The notes beneath the pieces are model-generated. The model was given only the letters and a program-made list of their open reading frames with translations, was not told the DNA's origin and searched no databases. Below, in pieces: positions 1 through 5,950 of a stretch of 10,071 nucleotides of DNA (position 1 is the first letter of the stretch; each line of letters begins with the position of its first letter). The stretch spans positions 1 through 10,071 of the forward strand of contig URYV01000049.1 of assembly GCA_900552285.1 (NCBI GenBank), in the 5' to 3' direction. Both the position numbers and the translations under genes were made by a program. Source of the DNA: an uncultured Oscillospiraceae bacterium. GTDB taxonomy: Bacteria > Bacillota > Clostridia > Oscillospirales > Acutalibacteraceae.

Positions 1-1114
1 AGCGGCGTGTGGTGCTGGTGTCCTCCTGCTCAAAGGGGTTGAAAATGCGGTTTATGAATTCGGGGTCCATGCCGATTCCCGTGTCGTGAACCTTTATCAT
101 GAGATCCACCGAATCTTCAAGCTTCATCATCTGGCGGAAGGTCACCGTAACCTCGCCCTCGCTTGTGAATTTCACGGCGTTGGAAAGGAAGTTTATGACG
201 ACCTGACCTATCCTGAGCTCGTCGCCCACTACCCTGTCCACCGTCACACTTTCGAAATTGACGTTATATTTGACTCCCTTGGCGTCAAGGGTTTTGTTGA
301 ACATATTATAGAGCTTGTCGCCGAAGGCTTTAAGGCTGAAAACGCCCTCCTCAAGCTCGACCTTGCCCGCCTCGATACGGGACATATCGAGAATGTCGTT
401 TATAAGGCTTAAAAGGTGGTCGGAAAGCTCGTCGGTTCGACGGAGATACTGCATGGCAGGGTGATTTTCCGGCAGGCTGTCCTTTGCAAGCTTTATCATA
501 CCGGTGATACCGTTCATAGGGGTTCTTATTTCGTGAGACATACGGAAAAGGAAGCTTGTTTTGAACTGACTTGCCTTTTCGGCGTCGTCGAGACATCTTT
601 TATACTGCTCCTCCCGCTTGTGCTCCTCGGTGATATTGCGGAAAATCAGCAGATTTGTGGTTTTGTCGCGGCTTTGCTCGGCCGTGAGGAAAAGCCAAAG
701 CCCGTCCTTTGTCTCAAACTGAAATTCAAAGGGCTCGCCGCCGTCAAAGGCCTCGTACTTTTTCCAAAAAGCGGCCTCGTCGTCGTGATTCTTTGCACAG
801 CCAAGCATGCTTTTGACATCCTCCGAAAGCCGCGACGGAGTCACACCGAGAAGCGGCTCGAGAGCGCCGATAACCTCGGTGGGCATAAGGTCGCTTCGCC
901 TCAAAGCGATACAGACCTCGTTTTTCTGCTCCGACAGCTCCTGCAAAAGAAGCCTTTCGGACACCGAAAAATCCGCCTTTTGTTTTTTGACCCTGCGCCT
1001 TCTGCGAGGGATATATCCGAGCAGAACCACCGCCGCCACAACTTCGATACAGCCGACAACCACCAAAATATAATTGCGGCCGAGCAGCGTTATTAAATCT
1101 GCAAATAAACTCAT
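1..1114 (-). CDS. Membrane-anchored PAS sensor histidine kinase, 3' end outside window
   Basis: Sensor kinase of a two-component system, expected to autophosphorylate a His and pass the phosphate to a response regulator. Reading the minus strand from ATG at 1114 gives 371 residues with no stop before the window edge. One hydrophobic segment (about 14-34) is followed by a basic stretch (RRRRRVKKQK), so the rest is probably cytoplasmic. A PAS-like domain spans about 75-165, ending in FRNITEEHKREEQ. HisKA contains MSHEIRTPMNG with phospho-accepting H194. The HATPase has its N box (NFLSNAVKFT, N312) and G1 box (DTGIGM, D344), then FNPFEQED; the G2 box would follow outside the window. Start choice: AAGGGAG lies 7-8 nt upstream (1121-1128). 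Whether a C-terminal receiver follows cannot be seen. The ligand is unknown. It is transcribed away from the ECF gene, so it is a separate unit. Confidence 0.93.
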   Translation of the reverse strand, partial: MSLFADLITLLGRNYILVVVGCIEVVAAVVLLGYIPRRRRRVKKQKADFSVSERLLLQELSEQKNEVCIALRRSDLMPTEVIGALEPLLGVTPSRLSEDVKSMLGCAKNHDDEAAFWKKYEAFDGGEPFEFQFETKDGLWLFLTAEQSRDKTTNLLIFRNITEEHKREEQYKRCLDDAEKASQFKTSFLFRMSHEIRTPMNGITGMIKLAKDSLPENHPAMQYLRRTDELSDHLLSLINDILDMSRIEAGKVELEEGVFSLKAFGDKLYNMFNKTLDAKGVKYNVNFESVTVDRVVGDELRIGQVVINFLSNAVKFTSEGEVTVTFRQMMKLEDSVDLMIKVHDTGIGMDPEFINRIFNPFEQEDTSTTRR

Positions 1115-1202
1115 TGATTATCTCCCTTAATTCAAGGCCGCCGTCACAAAATCGACAGCCCGCCGAAAAGCGCCTTGCACGCACTTTCCCACACTTACTA
1201 TA

Positions 1203-1233
1203 ATTATATCGATTAAACTCCTATTTTTTTCAA
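1203..1233 (-). promoter_or_regulatory. Candidate sigma-A promoter for the PAS kinase
   Basis: On the minus strand a perfect TATAAT (-10) lies at 1208-1203 and TTGAAA (-35) at 1233-1228, separated by 19 bp, which is longer than the usual 17. This would give a 5' untranslated region of about 80 nt before the ATG at 1114. The -10 is convincing; the spacing lowers confidence. Confidence 0.4.
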
Positions 1234-1238
1234 AAAAC

Positions 1239-1275
1239 AATGTGATTGGAGAAAAAAGGCAATCTTTGTCACATT
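1239..1275. repeat. Inverted repeat upstream of the kinase promoter, possible operator
   Basis: AATGTGA (1239-1245) and TCACATT (1269-1275) are a perfect 7-bp inverted repeat 23 bp apart. Three more bases inside (TTG/CAA, 1246-1248 with 1260-1262) also pair across a bulge. It lies immediately upstream of the candidate -35 of the kinase gene, where an activator or repressor site would be expected. Chance occurrence in an A/T-rich gap is possible. Confidence 0.25.
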
Positions 1276-1311
1276 ATGCAACTGTGTACCTACCCAAAGG
1301 CACTTTTATGT

Positions 1312-1340
1312 AAAAAAAAGTCACTTCGTTCCGAAATGAC
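1312..1340 (-). terminator. Intrinsic terminator (distal) for the ECF S-component transcript
   Basis: Minus-strand RNA folds GUCAUUUCG (1340-1332) with CGAAGUGAC (1328-1320) around a 3-nt loop: nine pairs including one U-G wobble, followed by eight U (1319-1312). The pairing is better on the minus strand (U-G) than on the plus strand (C-A), and the T-run exists only on the minus strand, so the direction is clear. Confidence 0.8.
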
Positions 1341-1388
1341 AAAAAAATCCGCGTTTTTCACGGCCGCAAAGGCTCAAAAACACGGATT
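1341..1388 (-). terminator. Intrinsic terminator (middle) for the ECF S-component transcript
   Basis: Minus-strand AAUCCGUGUUUUU (1388-1376) pairs with AAAAACGCGGAUU (1358-1346) with one U-G wobble. An inner GCC/GGC pairing (1373-1371 with 1365-1363) extends the structure. A run of seven T on the minus strand (1347-1341) follows. It sits directly before the distal terminator, so the two act in tandem. Confidence 0.7.
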
Positions 1389-1424
1389 TTGCCTTATTTT
1401 TTGATTAAAATTCACAAAAGCAGA

Positions 1425-1455
1425 ACCCGCCCCGCGAAGATAAAACGGGACGGGT
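1425..1455 (-). terminator. GC-rich hairpin downstream of the ECF S-component gene
   Basis: Minus-strand ACCCGUCCCG (1455-1446) pairs with CGGGGCGGGU (1434-1425) with one U-G wobble and an 11-nt loop, about 59 nt past the ECF stop codon. The following T tract is poor (TCTGCTTTTG), so it may protect the mRNA 3' end or be a weak first terminator before the two stronger hairpins. Confidence 0.5.
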
Positions 1456-1513
1456 CCTTTGTCATGTCAATCGGGTTTTATACCGCGATAAGCTTTTTAA
1501 GCCAAAGCCCGCA

Positions 1514-2053
1514 CTAACGGGTCTTAGGCAGACGGGTTTTGAAAAACTTCACAAGGCCGCATTTCCAGCAAAGCAGCATACCGAAAACCGCTCCCACAAC
1601 CGCCTGAAGAATCTGATAAGGCAGCTTGACGATTGCATACTGGGGGGTGCTGTATATAAACGCGCGGCCGAGAGAATAGCCCACAACCATGATAACGGCT
1701 CCGATTGCCACGCCTATTGCCGAGGCGGCGACGGGACGTTTTTTCATCACATGATGGGCAAAAAGCGAAATCACGACGGCCTGAAGTCCGTGGGTCACAA
1801 GAGACACAAACATGGGGGTCGGATAAAAGAAGAAGTCTCCGAGGAAGGCTCCCACGCCGCCCACCATAAAGGCCGCAAGCGGGTCGAGAAGTATCGCCGC
1901 CGTGCAGATGATTATGTCGTTAAGATAAAGATGTCCGCCGGGAACGGGCACGCCGAAGGAGCTGAGCGCCACGTTCATCGCCATGAAAAGCGCCGTGGTG
2001 CAGATCCAGAGGGTGGTCTTTTTTGTGTTGCTGACATTGGTTTTTTCGGTCAT
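1514..2053 (-). CDS. ECF transporter S component (substrate-binding membrane subunit)
   Basis: Small integral membrane protein of 179 residues, typical size for the S component of an energy-coupling factor vitamin importer, which captures a vitamin and docks on a shared EcfA/EcfA'/EcfT module. About six hydrophobic segments can be seen (roughly 14-34, 44-60, 61-78, 83-102, 108-130, 146-164). TM1 carries A21-LFM-A25, matching the AxxxA motif S components use to contact EcfT. The stretch GGHLYLNDIIICTAAILL followed by GGVGAFLGDFFFYP is characteristic of the family. AAGGAGG lies 8 nt before the ATG. No EcfA or EcfT gene is nearby, so it presumably uses a module encoded elsewhere (group II ECF). 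The substrate cannot be read from sequence; the divergent MocR neighbour makes a B6-type vitamer one hypothesis. Confidence 0.85.
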   Translation of the reverse strand: MTEKTNVSNTKKTTLWICTTALFMAMNVALSSFGVPVPGGHLYLNDIIICTAAILLDPLAAFMVGGVGAFLGDFFFYPTPMFVSLVTHGLQAVVISLFAHHVMKKRPVAASAIGVAIGAVIMVVGYSLGRAFIYSTPQYAIVKLPYQILQAVVGAVFGMLLCWKCGLVKFFKTRLPKTR

Positions 2054-2066
2054 TTTATTTTCCTCC

Positions 2067-2095
2067 TTGCCAAATCTCGTGACAAAGTGTATAAT
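2067..2095 (+). promoter_or_regulatory. Sigma-A promoter for the MocR-like regulator
   Basis: TTGCCA (-35, 2067-2072), a 17-bp spacer and a perfect TATAAT (-10, 2090-2095) predict a start near 2102 and a leader of about 44 nt. The -35 abuts the ribosome binding site of the divergent ECF gene, so the two transcription units share one 92-bp control region. Confidence 0.65.
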
Positions 2096-2116
2096 AAATT
2101 TTGGTGATATACAATA
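2087..2116. promoter_or_regulatory. Candidate regulator-binding repeats in the divergent control region
   Basis: GTGTATAATA (from 2087) and GTGATATACAATA (from 2104) form an imperfect direct repeat 17 bp apart. GTATA (2089-2093) and TATAC (2108-2112) form an inverted repeat over the same stretch. MocR-family proteins commonly bind repeats near their own divergent promoters, and this pair overlaps the -10 and start region of the plus promoter. The repeats are short and AT-rich, so this is tentative. Confidence 0.25.
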
Positions 2117-2145
2117 GTCAGAAAGAGAGAAAATAATATAACCAG

Positions 2146-3240
2146 ATGAAATACATAATCGACAGCAAAAAGCGCCCCTACTATCTTCAGATATACTCCT
2201 TTCTCAGGGACGATATTTTAAAGGGCACATATCCCTATAAATCAAAGCTGCCCTCCAAGCGTCTTATCGCCGAGGAAACGGGGGTGAGCACGGTGACGGC
2301 GGAGCACGCCTTCGAGCTGCTTTGCGACGAGGGCTATGCCGAGGCAAAACAGCGCAGCGGATATTTTGTCATTTTCAAAAAGACCGACGGTTTTGCCCTG
2401 TCGAATCCGCCAGAAAAGAATGAAGCTCCAACCGCTTTTTCCCCCTCCTTCGGGGAATTTTCGGCCTCGGTGCTGGCAAAGACCATGCGGCGTGTGCTGA
2501 CCGAATACGGCGACGGAATTTTGGAAAAATCCCCCGGTTCGGGCAGAGAGGAGCTTAAATCCGCCATTAAGCGGTATCTCGCCCTCAACCGCGGAATGGA
2601 CGTGGAGCCCGAGCGCATAATAATCGGTTCGGGCGCCGAATATCTCTACCGCCTGATAATCGAGCTTATGGGGCGGGACAAAACTTATGCCATCGAGCAC
2701 CCGTCCTATGACAAGCTTGAACGCATATACCGCGCGGCCGAGGTAAAATTCGAGCTGCTGCCCCTGTCAAAGGACGGAATAGACAGCTCCGCCCTCGCCC
2801 GCTCGTCGGCCGACATTCTTCACACCACCCCCTACCGAAGCTTTCCTACGGGAGTCACCGCATCGGCCTCAAAGAGATATGAATATATCCGCTGGGCCGA
2901 CTTCGGCAATCGATTTATCATCGAATCCGACTACGGCTCGGAATTTTCGGTGAGTTCAAAACCGGCCGAGACCCTGTTTTCCATGTCCGACGGTGACAAC
3001 GTGATTTATCTCAACACCTTTTCCAAAACCATTTCAAAATCCTTAAGGGTGGGATATATGGTTCTGCCGAAAAGGCTTGTCGACCCCTTTTATGACAAAT
3101 TGGGGTTTTATTCCTCCACCGTTCCCACCTTTGAACAGCTTGTTCTCGCAGGGCTCATATCAAGCGGAGACTTCGAGCGGCACATAAACAGGGTGAGAAG
3201 GCTTATACGCCGAGGGCTTGCGCCCGGCAGCGGAGTTTGA
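2146..3240 (+). CDS. MocR/GabR-type regulator (GntR wHTH plus aminotransferase-like domain), C-terminally short
   Basis: Transcription factor with an N-terminal GntR winged helix (about 1-75; PYYLQIYSFLRDDILKGTY, LPSKRLIAEETGVSTVTAEHAFELL, SGYFV) joined to a fold-type I aminotransferase-like domain (about 105-355). Visible there are TTPYRSFPTGV (228-237), Y263, the Schiff-base lysine K294 in TFSKT, and R301 in SLRVGY. The position that in relatives reads EDDY is ESDY: S261 lies exactly 33 residues before K294, where GabR has Asp279, the residue that holds the PLP ring nitrogen (numbering from memory). The protein has 364 residues against a usual 440-500. It stops just after HINRVRRL, so the small C-terminal subdomain with the substrate-carboxylate arginine is absent. 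No good Shine-Dalgarno precedes the ATG. It is divergent from the ECF S-component gene and plausibly controls it. It may be a truncated but working regulator or a decaying gene. Confidence 0.85.
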   Translation: MKYIIDSKKRPYYLQIYSFLRDDILKGTYPYKSKLPSKRLIAEETGVSTVTAEHAFELLCDEGYAEAKQRSGYFVIFKKTDGFALSNPPEKNEAPTAFSPSFGEFSASVLAKTMRRVLTEYGDGILEKSPGSGREELKSAIKRYLALNRGMDVEPERIIIGSGAEYLYRLIIELMGRDKTYAIEHPSYDKLERIYRAAEVKFELLPLSKDGIDSSALARSSADILHTTPYRSFPTGVTASASKRYEYIRWADFGNRFIIESDYGSEFSVSSKPAETLFSMSDGDNVIYLNTFSKTISKSLRVGYMVLPKRLVDPFYDKLGFYSSTVPTFEQLVLAGLISSGDFERHINRVRRLIRRGLAPGSGV

Positions 3241-3248
3241 TTTTTCGG

Positions 3249-3277
3249 TTGCAAATTTTTGCGGCTTGTGATAAACT
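3249..3277 (+). promoter_or_regulatory. Candidate promoter for the hybrid kinase
   Basis: TTGCAA (3249-3254), a 17-bp spacer and TAAACT (3272-3277) with an upstream TGTG extended -10 character lie in the 70-bp gap after the regulator stop. Each hexamer matches consensus at four of six positions. No terminator is visible between the two genes, so read-through from the regulator promoter is also possible. Confidence 0.35.
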
Positions 3278-3310
3278 TGCAATGATTTGTAAACTTTCGG
3301 GGGTGAAAGT

Positions 3311-5455
3311 ATGATTAAAGACAGCTATAAAGAGGGTATGTTCTATCGAGAGGATTTCGACGGATATTCCGCCGACCTCGGAGACAGCATACGCTCTTTG
3401 CTCGACGAAAACCACGGCGTGGGCATTATCGGGGGATATTACAAAAAGGATTTTCCCCTTTGCATGGTCAGCGAACTGACCCTTCGAATGCTCGGCTACG
3501 GCGGCGACGGCGAGTTTGAGCAAAATACCGGCTGCTGCATGACGGGGCTTGTTTTCGGCGAAATTCCCGACGAAATGTTTGCCGCGTCGGACGGCGAATA
3601 CATACTCCGCCTCAAGGGCAAAAACAACAACGTCTGGACAAGAATCGTCAAACATGACGCCGTGCTCAAAAGCGGAATGAGAATTTGGCTTGCCTCGGTT
3701 TGCGATATGGACGCGCTTTATCAAAAGGAACTGCAGGTCAGCCGAATCACAAACAACAAAAAGCAGGAGGAGCTTGCCCACAGAGCCGAGTTTGAAAAGG
3801 CCAATGCCGAGCTCGAAAGACGAAAATCGGAGCTCGAAGCAACGCTTTCCCGCTCCGAGCTTAACAACGAGATCATTCTCGCCATCGGAAGAATTTATCA
3901 GCTTGTCTTTTCCCTTGACCTTAAATCAAACACCTACCGCGAGGTCATTGTGGGAGGGGAACGCCAAATTTCCGAGGGTGCAAGCGGAAACACCGCCGAG
4001 GCCTTTAAAACAATGACCGAGCGAACCGTCATGCCCGAATTTGTCGACGGGGTGACGAAATTTCTCGACCTTTCAACCCTTCCCGACCGTCTTAAAAACC
4101 AGACCGACATTTCCCACGATTTCAAATCGGTCATGGGAAACTGGAATCAGATAAGATTTATCGTTCAAAAAAGAGATTCGACCGGCAAAGTCGACAAGGT
4201 CATACTCACCCTCCAGATAATCAACAAGCAGAAGAAACGGGAATTTGAATACGAGCGAAATCTTGCCGGAATCACCGAGGAGGCTCAGCGGGACAACATT
4301 TCGAAAAGCGATTTTCTTCGCCGCATGAGCCACGACATAAGGACGCCCATAAACGGAATCCGAGGCATGATAGAAATTGCAAACCACTATGACGGAGACA
4401 TCGTTAAACTGAGAGAATGTCGTCAAAAGATGTGGGAGGCGTCGGGCTATCTGCTTTCGCTTGTAAACAACGTGCTGGACATGAACAAGCTTGAATCGGG
4501 CATTACCGAGCTTGCAAACGAGCCCTTCGACCTTATCGAGCTTTTGGACGAGATAAACGCCGTCGCCGAGATGCAGGCCGTCGAACACGGCATACGCTTT
4601 ACCGTCAAAGACGACAATCGCCAAATAGTACACCGCCGTCTTGTGGGAAGTCCCACACACATCAAACAAATTCTTATGAACATCGCCGCAAACGCCGTGA
4701 AATACAACCGCGAAAACGGCAGCATAACCGTCTGTTGCCGCGAGCTTGAATGCGACGGGGACAGCGTGACCATTGAATTTATCTGCTCTGACACGGGGAT
4801 AGGCATGAGCGAGGAATTTCAGGAGCGAATGTTCGAGCCCTTTTCCCAAGAGGGGCGAAACAACGCCCGCACGAAATACGACGGCTCGGGGCTCGGGCTT
4901 TCCATCGCAAAGGGACTTGCCGAGCAAATGGGCGGAAAAATCAAGTGTCTCAGCAAAATCGGAAAGGGTACGACCTTTCACGTTACCCTCAAGCTTAAAA
5001 TCGACAAAAGCGAGCCCGTGCCGAAAATCGAGAAGGAACCCTTCGACGGCCTTGACGGAGCAAGAATTCTCGTGGCGGAGGACAACGATTTAAACGCCGA
5101 GATAGCAAAATTCTTTATCGAGCAGAACGGTGGAAAGGTCATTGAGGCCAAAAACGGCTTTGAAGCGGTCAAGGAATTCGAAAACTCCGAAGTGGGCGGC
5201 ATCGACGTCATTTTAATGGACATCATGATGCCGGTCATGAACGAATATGAAGCCACAAAATGTATCCGACTTTCCAACCGTCCCGACGGCAAGACGGTTC
5301 CCATAATCGCCATGTCGGCCAACGCCTTTTCCGACGACATTGTGCAAAGCAAAAACGCGGGAATGAACGACCATGTGGCAAAGCCCCTTTCCACCGAAAA
5401 GTTGATTTCCACAATACACACCTATTTGGGAAAAGGGACAAAAAACGACAATTAA
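3311..5455 (+). CDS. Soluble hybrid histidine kinase with PAS domains and C-terminal receiver
   Basis: Signalling kinase of 714 residues with no transmembrane segment or signal peptide, so probably cytoplasmic. Order: PAS-like domain (about 35-135); charged coiled-coil linker (about 135-185); second, divergent PAS-like sensor (about 186-310, starting IILAIGRIYQLVFSLDL); HisKA with MSHDIRTPINGI (H341); HATPase with N box NIAANAVKY (N461), G1 DTGIGM (D494) and G2 GSGLGLSI (525-532); receiver domain (about 583-708) with acidic pair E590/D591, phospho-accepting D637 in ILMDIMMP, S669 and K691. All catalytic residues for intramolecular His-to-Asp transfer are present. The usual MDGYEA after the phospho-Asp reads MNEYEA here. 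GGGGGTG lies about 6 nt before the ATG. Signal and output are unknown: there is no Hpt or DNA-binding domain and no response regulator next to it. Confidence 0.93.
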   Translation: MIKDSYKEGMFYREDFDGYSADLGDSIRSLLDENHGVGIIGGYYKKDFPLCMVSELTLRMLGYGGDGEFEQNTGCCMTGLVFGEIPDEMFAASDGEYILRLKGKNNNVWTRIVKHDAVLKSGMRIWLASVCDMDALYQKELQVSRITNNKKQEELAHRAEFEKANAELERRKSELEATLSRSELNNEIILAIGRIYQLVFSLDLKSNTYREVIVGGERQISEGASGNTAEAFKTMTERTVMPEFVDGVTKFLDLSTLPDRLKNQTDISHDFKSVMGNWNQIRFIVQKRDSTGKVDKVILTLQIINKQKKREFEYERNLAGITEEAQRDNISKSDFLRRMSHDIRTPINGIRGMIEIANHYDGDIVKLRECRQKMWEASGYLLSLVNNVLDMNKLESGITELANEPFDLIELLDEINAVAEMQAVEHGIRFTVKDDNRQIVHRRLVGSPTHIKQILMNIAANAVKYNRENGSITVCCRELECDGDSVTIEFICSDTGIGMSEEFQERMFEPFSQEGRNNARTKYDGSGLGLSIAKGLAEQMGGKIKCLSKIGKGTTFHVTLKLKIDKSEPVPKIEKEPFDGLDGARILVAEDNDLNAEIAKFFIEQNGGKVIEAKNGFEAVKEFENSEVGGIDVILMDIMMPVMNEYEATKCIRLSNRPDGKTVPIIAMSANAFSDDIVQSKNAGMNDHVAKPLSTEKLISTIHTYLGKGTKNDN

Positions 5456-5484
5456 AGCCCCCGAATTTTAGTCCCCGAAAGGGA

Positions 5485-5512
5485 TTGACAATTTAAATTT
5501 ATGTGATATACT
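5485..5512 (+). promoter_or_regulatory. Strong sigma-A promoter driving the structured RNA / potA leader
   Basis: Perfect TTGACA (5485-5490), a 16-bp AT-rich spacer and TATACT (-10, 5507-5512) predict transcription from about 5519. It starts 30 bp past the hybrid kinase stop codon and is the best promoter in the window. No good promoter can be found closer to potA, so the pot operon may depend on it. Confidence 0.8.
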
Positions 5513-5518
5513 TTACCT

Positions 5519-5700
5519 TGATCTCAATTGGGACAGCGTTCCGAAGCAAGATTAAACGACCGCCGACAAGGTCGGCTAAGGCCATACGGACAGCCGGGTC
5601 GAATGCCGAAAATTTGCCCTTTGCGGGGCGGTTGGCAACTTCTGTTGCCTTATTGGTTGAGTTAAAAGCTCAGTTTTATAAGTTGGTTACTTTATAACCG
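5519..5700 (+). ncRNA. Structured non-coding RNA or leader upstream of potABCD, class unidentified
   Basis: Beginning at the predicted start site, the sequence folds as a closed multi-branch structure. The outer stem CUCAAUUGG (5523-5531) pairs with UUGGUUGAG (5653-5661), including four G-U pairs. Inside are GCCGAC-AAG-GUCGGC (5562-5576), CGG-ACAG-CCG (5587-5596), GCCC/GGGC (5616-5629) and GGCAAC-UUCU-GUUGCC (5634-5649). An AU-rich hairpin follows (5676-5697). Several unpaired stretches such as GAAGCAAGATTAAACGAC look like conserved single-stranded elements. No reading frame here has a ribosome binding site or plausible protein. I could not match it to T-box, SAM, cobalamin, lysine, glycine, c-di-GMP, SRP, tmRNA, RNase P or 6S patterns. 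The raiA-motif RNA of Firmicutes is a candidate on size and general look only; this is not established. Boundaries are approximate and the RNA may continue to 5841 or 5921. Confidence 0.6.
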
Positions 5701-5823
5701 AAGTGCCTTTGGCATGAACTTGTGAAATGATCAATAAGAGTAGTAAAAGTAATCTTTGCTATATAGACTCTGATCTCATTGTGATTTGATGTTGACCCAT
5801 ATGCGCCCCAAAGGGGGAATTTT
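5701..5823 (+). other. Leader segment between structured RNA core and terminators
   Basis: This stretch has no gene but keeps pairing potential: TGCC-TTT-GGCA (5704-5714), an interrupted stem AATGA/TCATT (5726-5730 with 5776-5780) plus AGAGT/ACTCT (5737-5741 with 5767-5771), and CCCC-AAA-GGGG (5806-5816). It is probably transcribed as part of the same RNA. I see no convincing promoter here. Confidence 0.4.
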
Positions 5824-5841
5824 GCCGAGACCGGCCTTTTT
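5824..5841 (+). terminator. Weak hairpin plus T-run in the potA leader
   Basis: GCCG (5824-5827) pairs with CGGC (5832-5835) around AGAC, followed by C and five T (5837-5841). The four-pair stem is short for an intrinsic terminator. It could end the structured RNA or act as a pause site before the stronger terminator downstream. Confidence 0.35.
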
Positions 5842-5879
5842 ATGTCGGGCTTCGGGTTTCATCGTCATAAATGATGTGC

Positions 5880-5921
5880 AAGCGGCATGCTGCCAAAAGG
5901 CGGCCTGCCGTTTTTTATTTT
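5880..5921 (+). terminator. Strong intrinsic terminator about 30 nt before potA
   Basis: CGGCATGCTGCC (5883-5894) pairs with GGCGGCCTGCCG (5899-5910): eleven pairs in a 12-position stem, one T-C mismatch, one T-G wobble, loop AAAA. It is followed by TTTTTT and then ATTTT (5911-5921). The A-rich flank needed for the reverse direction is missing, so it acts on plus-strand transcripts. It sits directly before the potA Shine-Dalgarno (5938-5942), so any transcript from the 5485 promoter must pass it to express potABCD. Confidence 0.8.
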
Positions 5922-5950
5922 GCCCGCAAAACAAATGAGGAGAAGAGAGC

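Noticed and set aside
416..1096. Plus-strand open frame of 226 codons and a smaller plus frame at 86-412
   Set aside because: The minus strand here reads as an uninterrupted histidine kinase with HisKA and HATPase motifs. The plus frames are its shadows.
1199..1204. TATAAT on the plus strand as a promoter
   Set aside because: Nothing is encoded downstream on the plus strand before the minus-strand terminators, and there is no suitable -35. The overlapping minus-strand TATAAT has a gene to serve.
3205..3310. Single-base frameshift restoring the MocR C-terminus
   Set aside because: Neither alternative frame after 3205 gives the expected arginine-rich helix and small-domain sequence, and both end before or at the kinase start.
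4073..4981. Minus-strand open frame of 302 codons opposite the hybrid kinase
   Set aside because: It lies entirely within the kinase and HATPase coding region on the other strand, with no family signature or ribosome binding site.
5503..5697. Plus-strand open frame of 64 codons inside the leader region
   Set aside because: It begins inside the promoter -10 region, upstream of the likely transcription start, has no ribosome binding site, encodes low-complexity basic sequence and runs through the RNA hairpins. It is better explained as structured RNA.
5519..5921. T-box, SAM, cobalamin, lysine or c-di-GMP riboswitch
   Set aside because: The conserved sequence blocks I know for these classes are not visible, and a transporter operon alone does not justify any of them.
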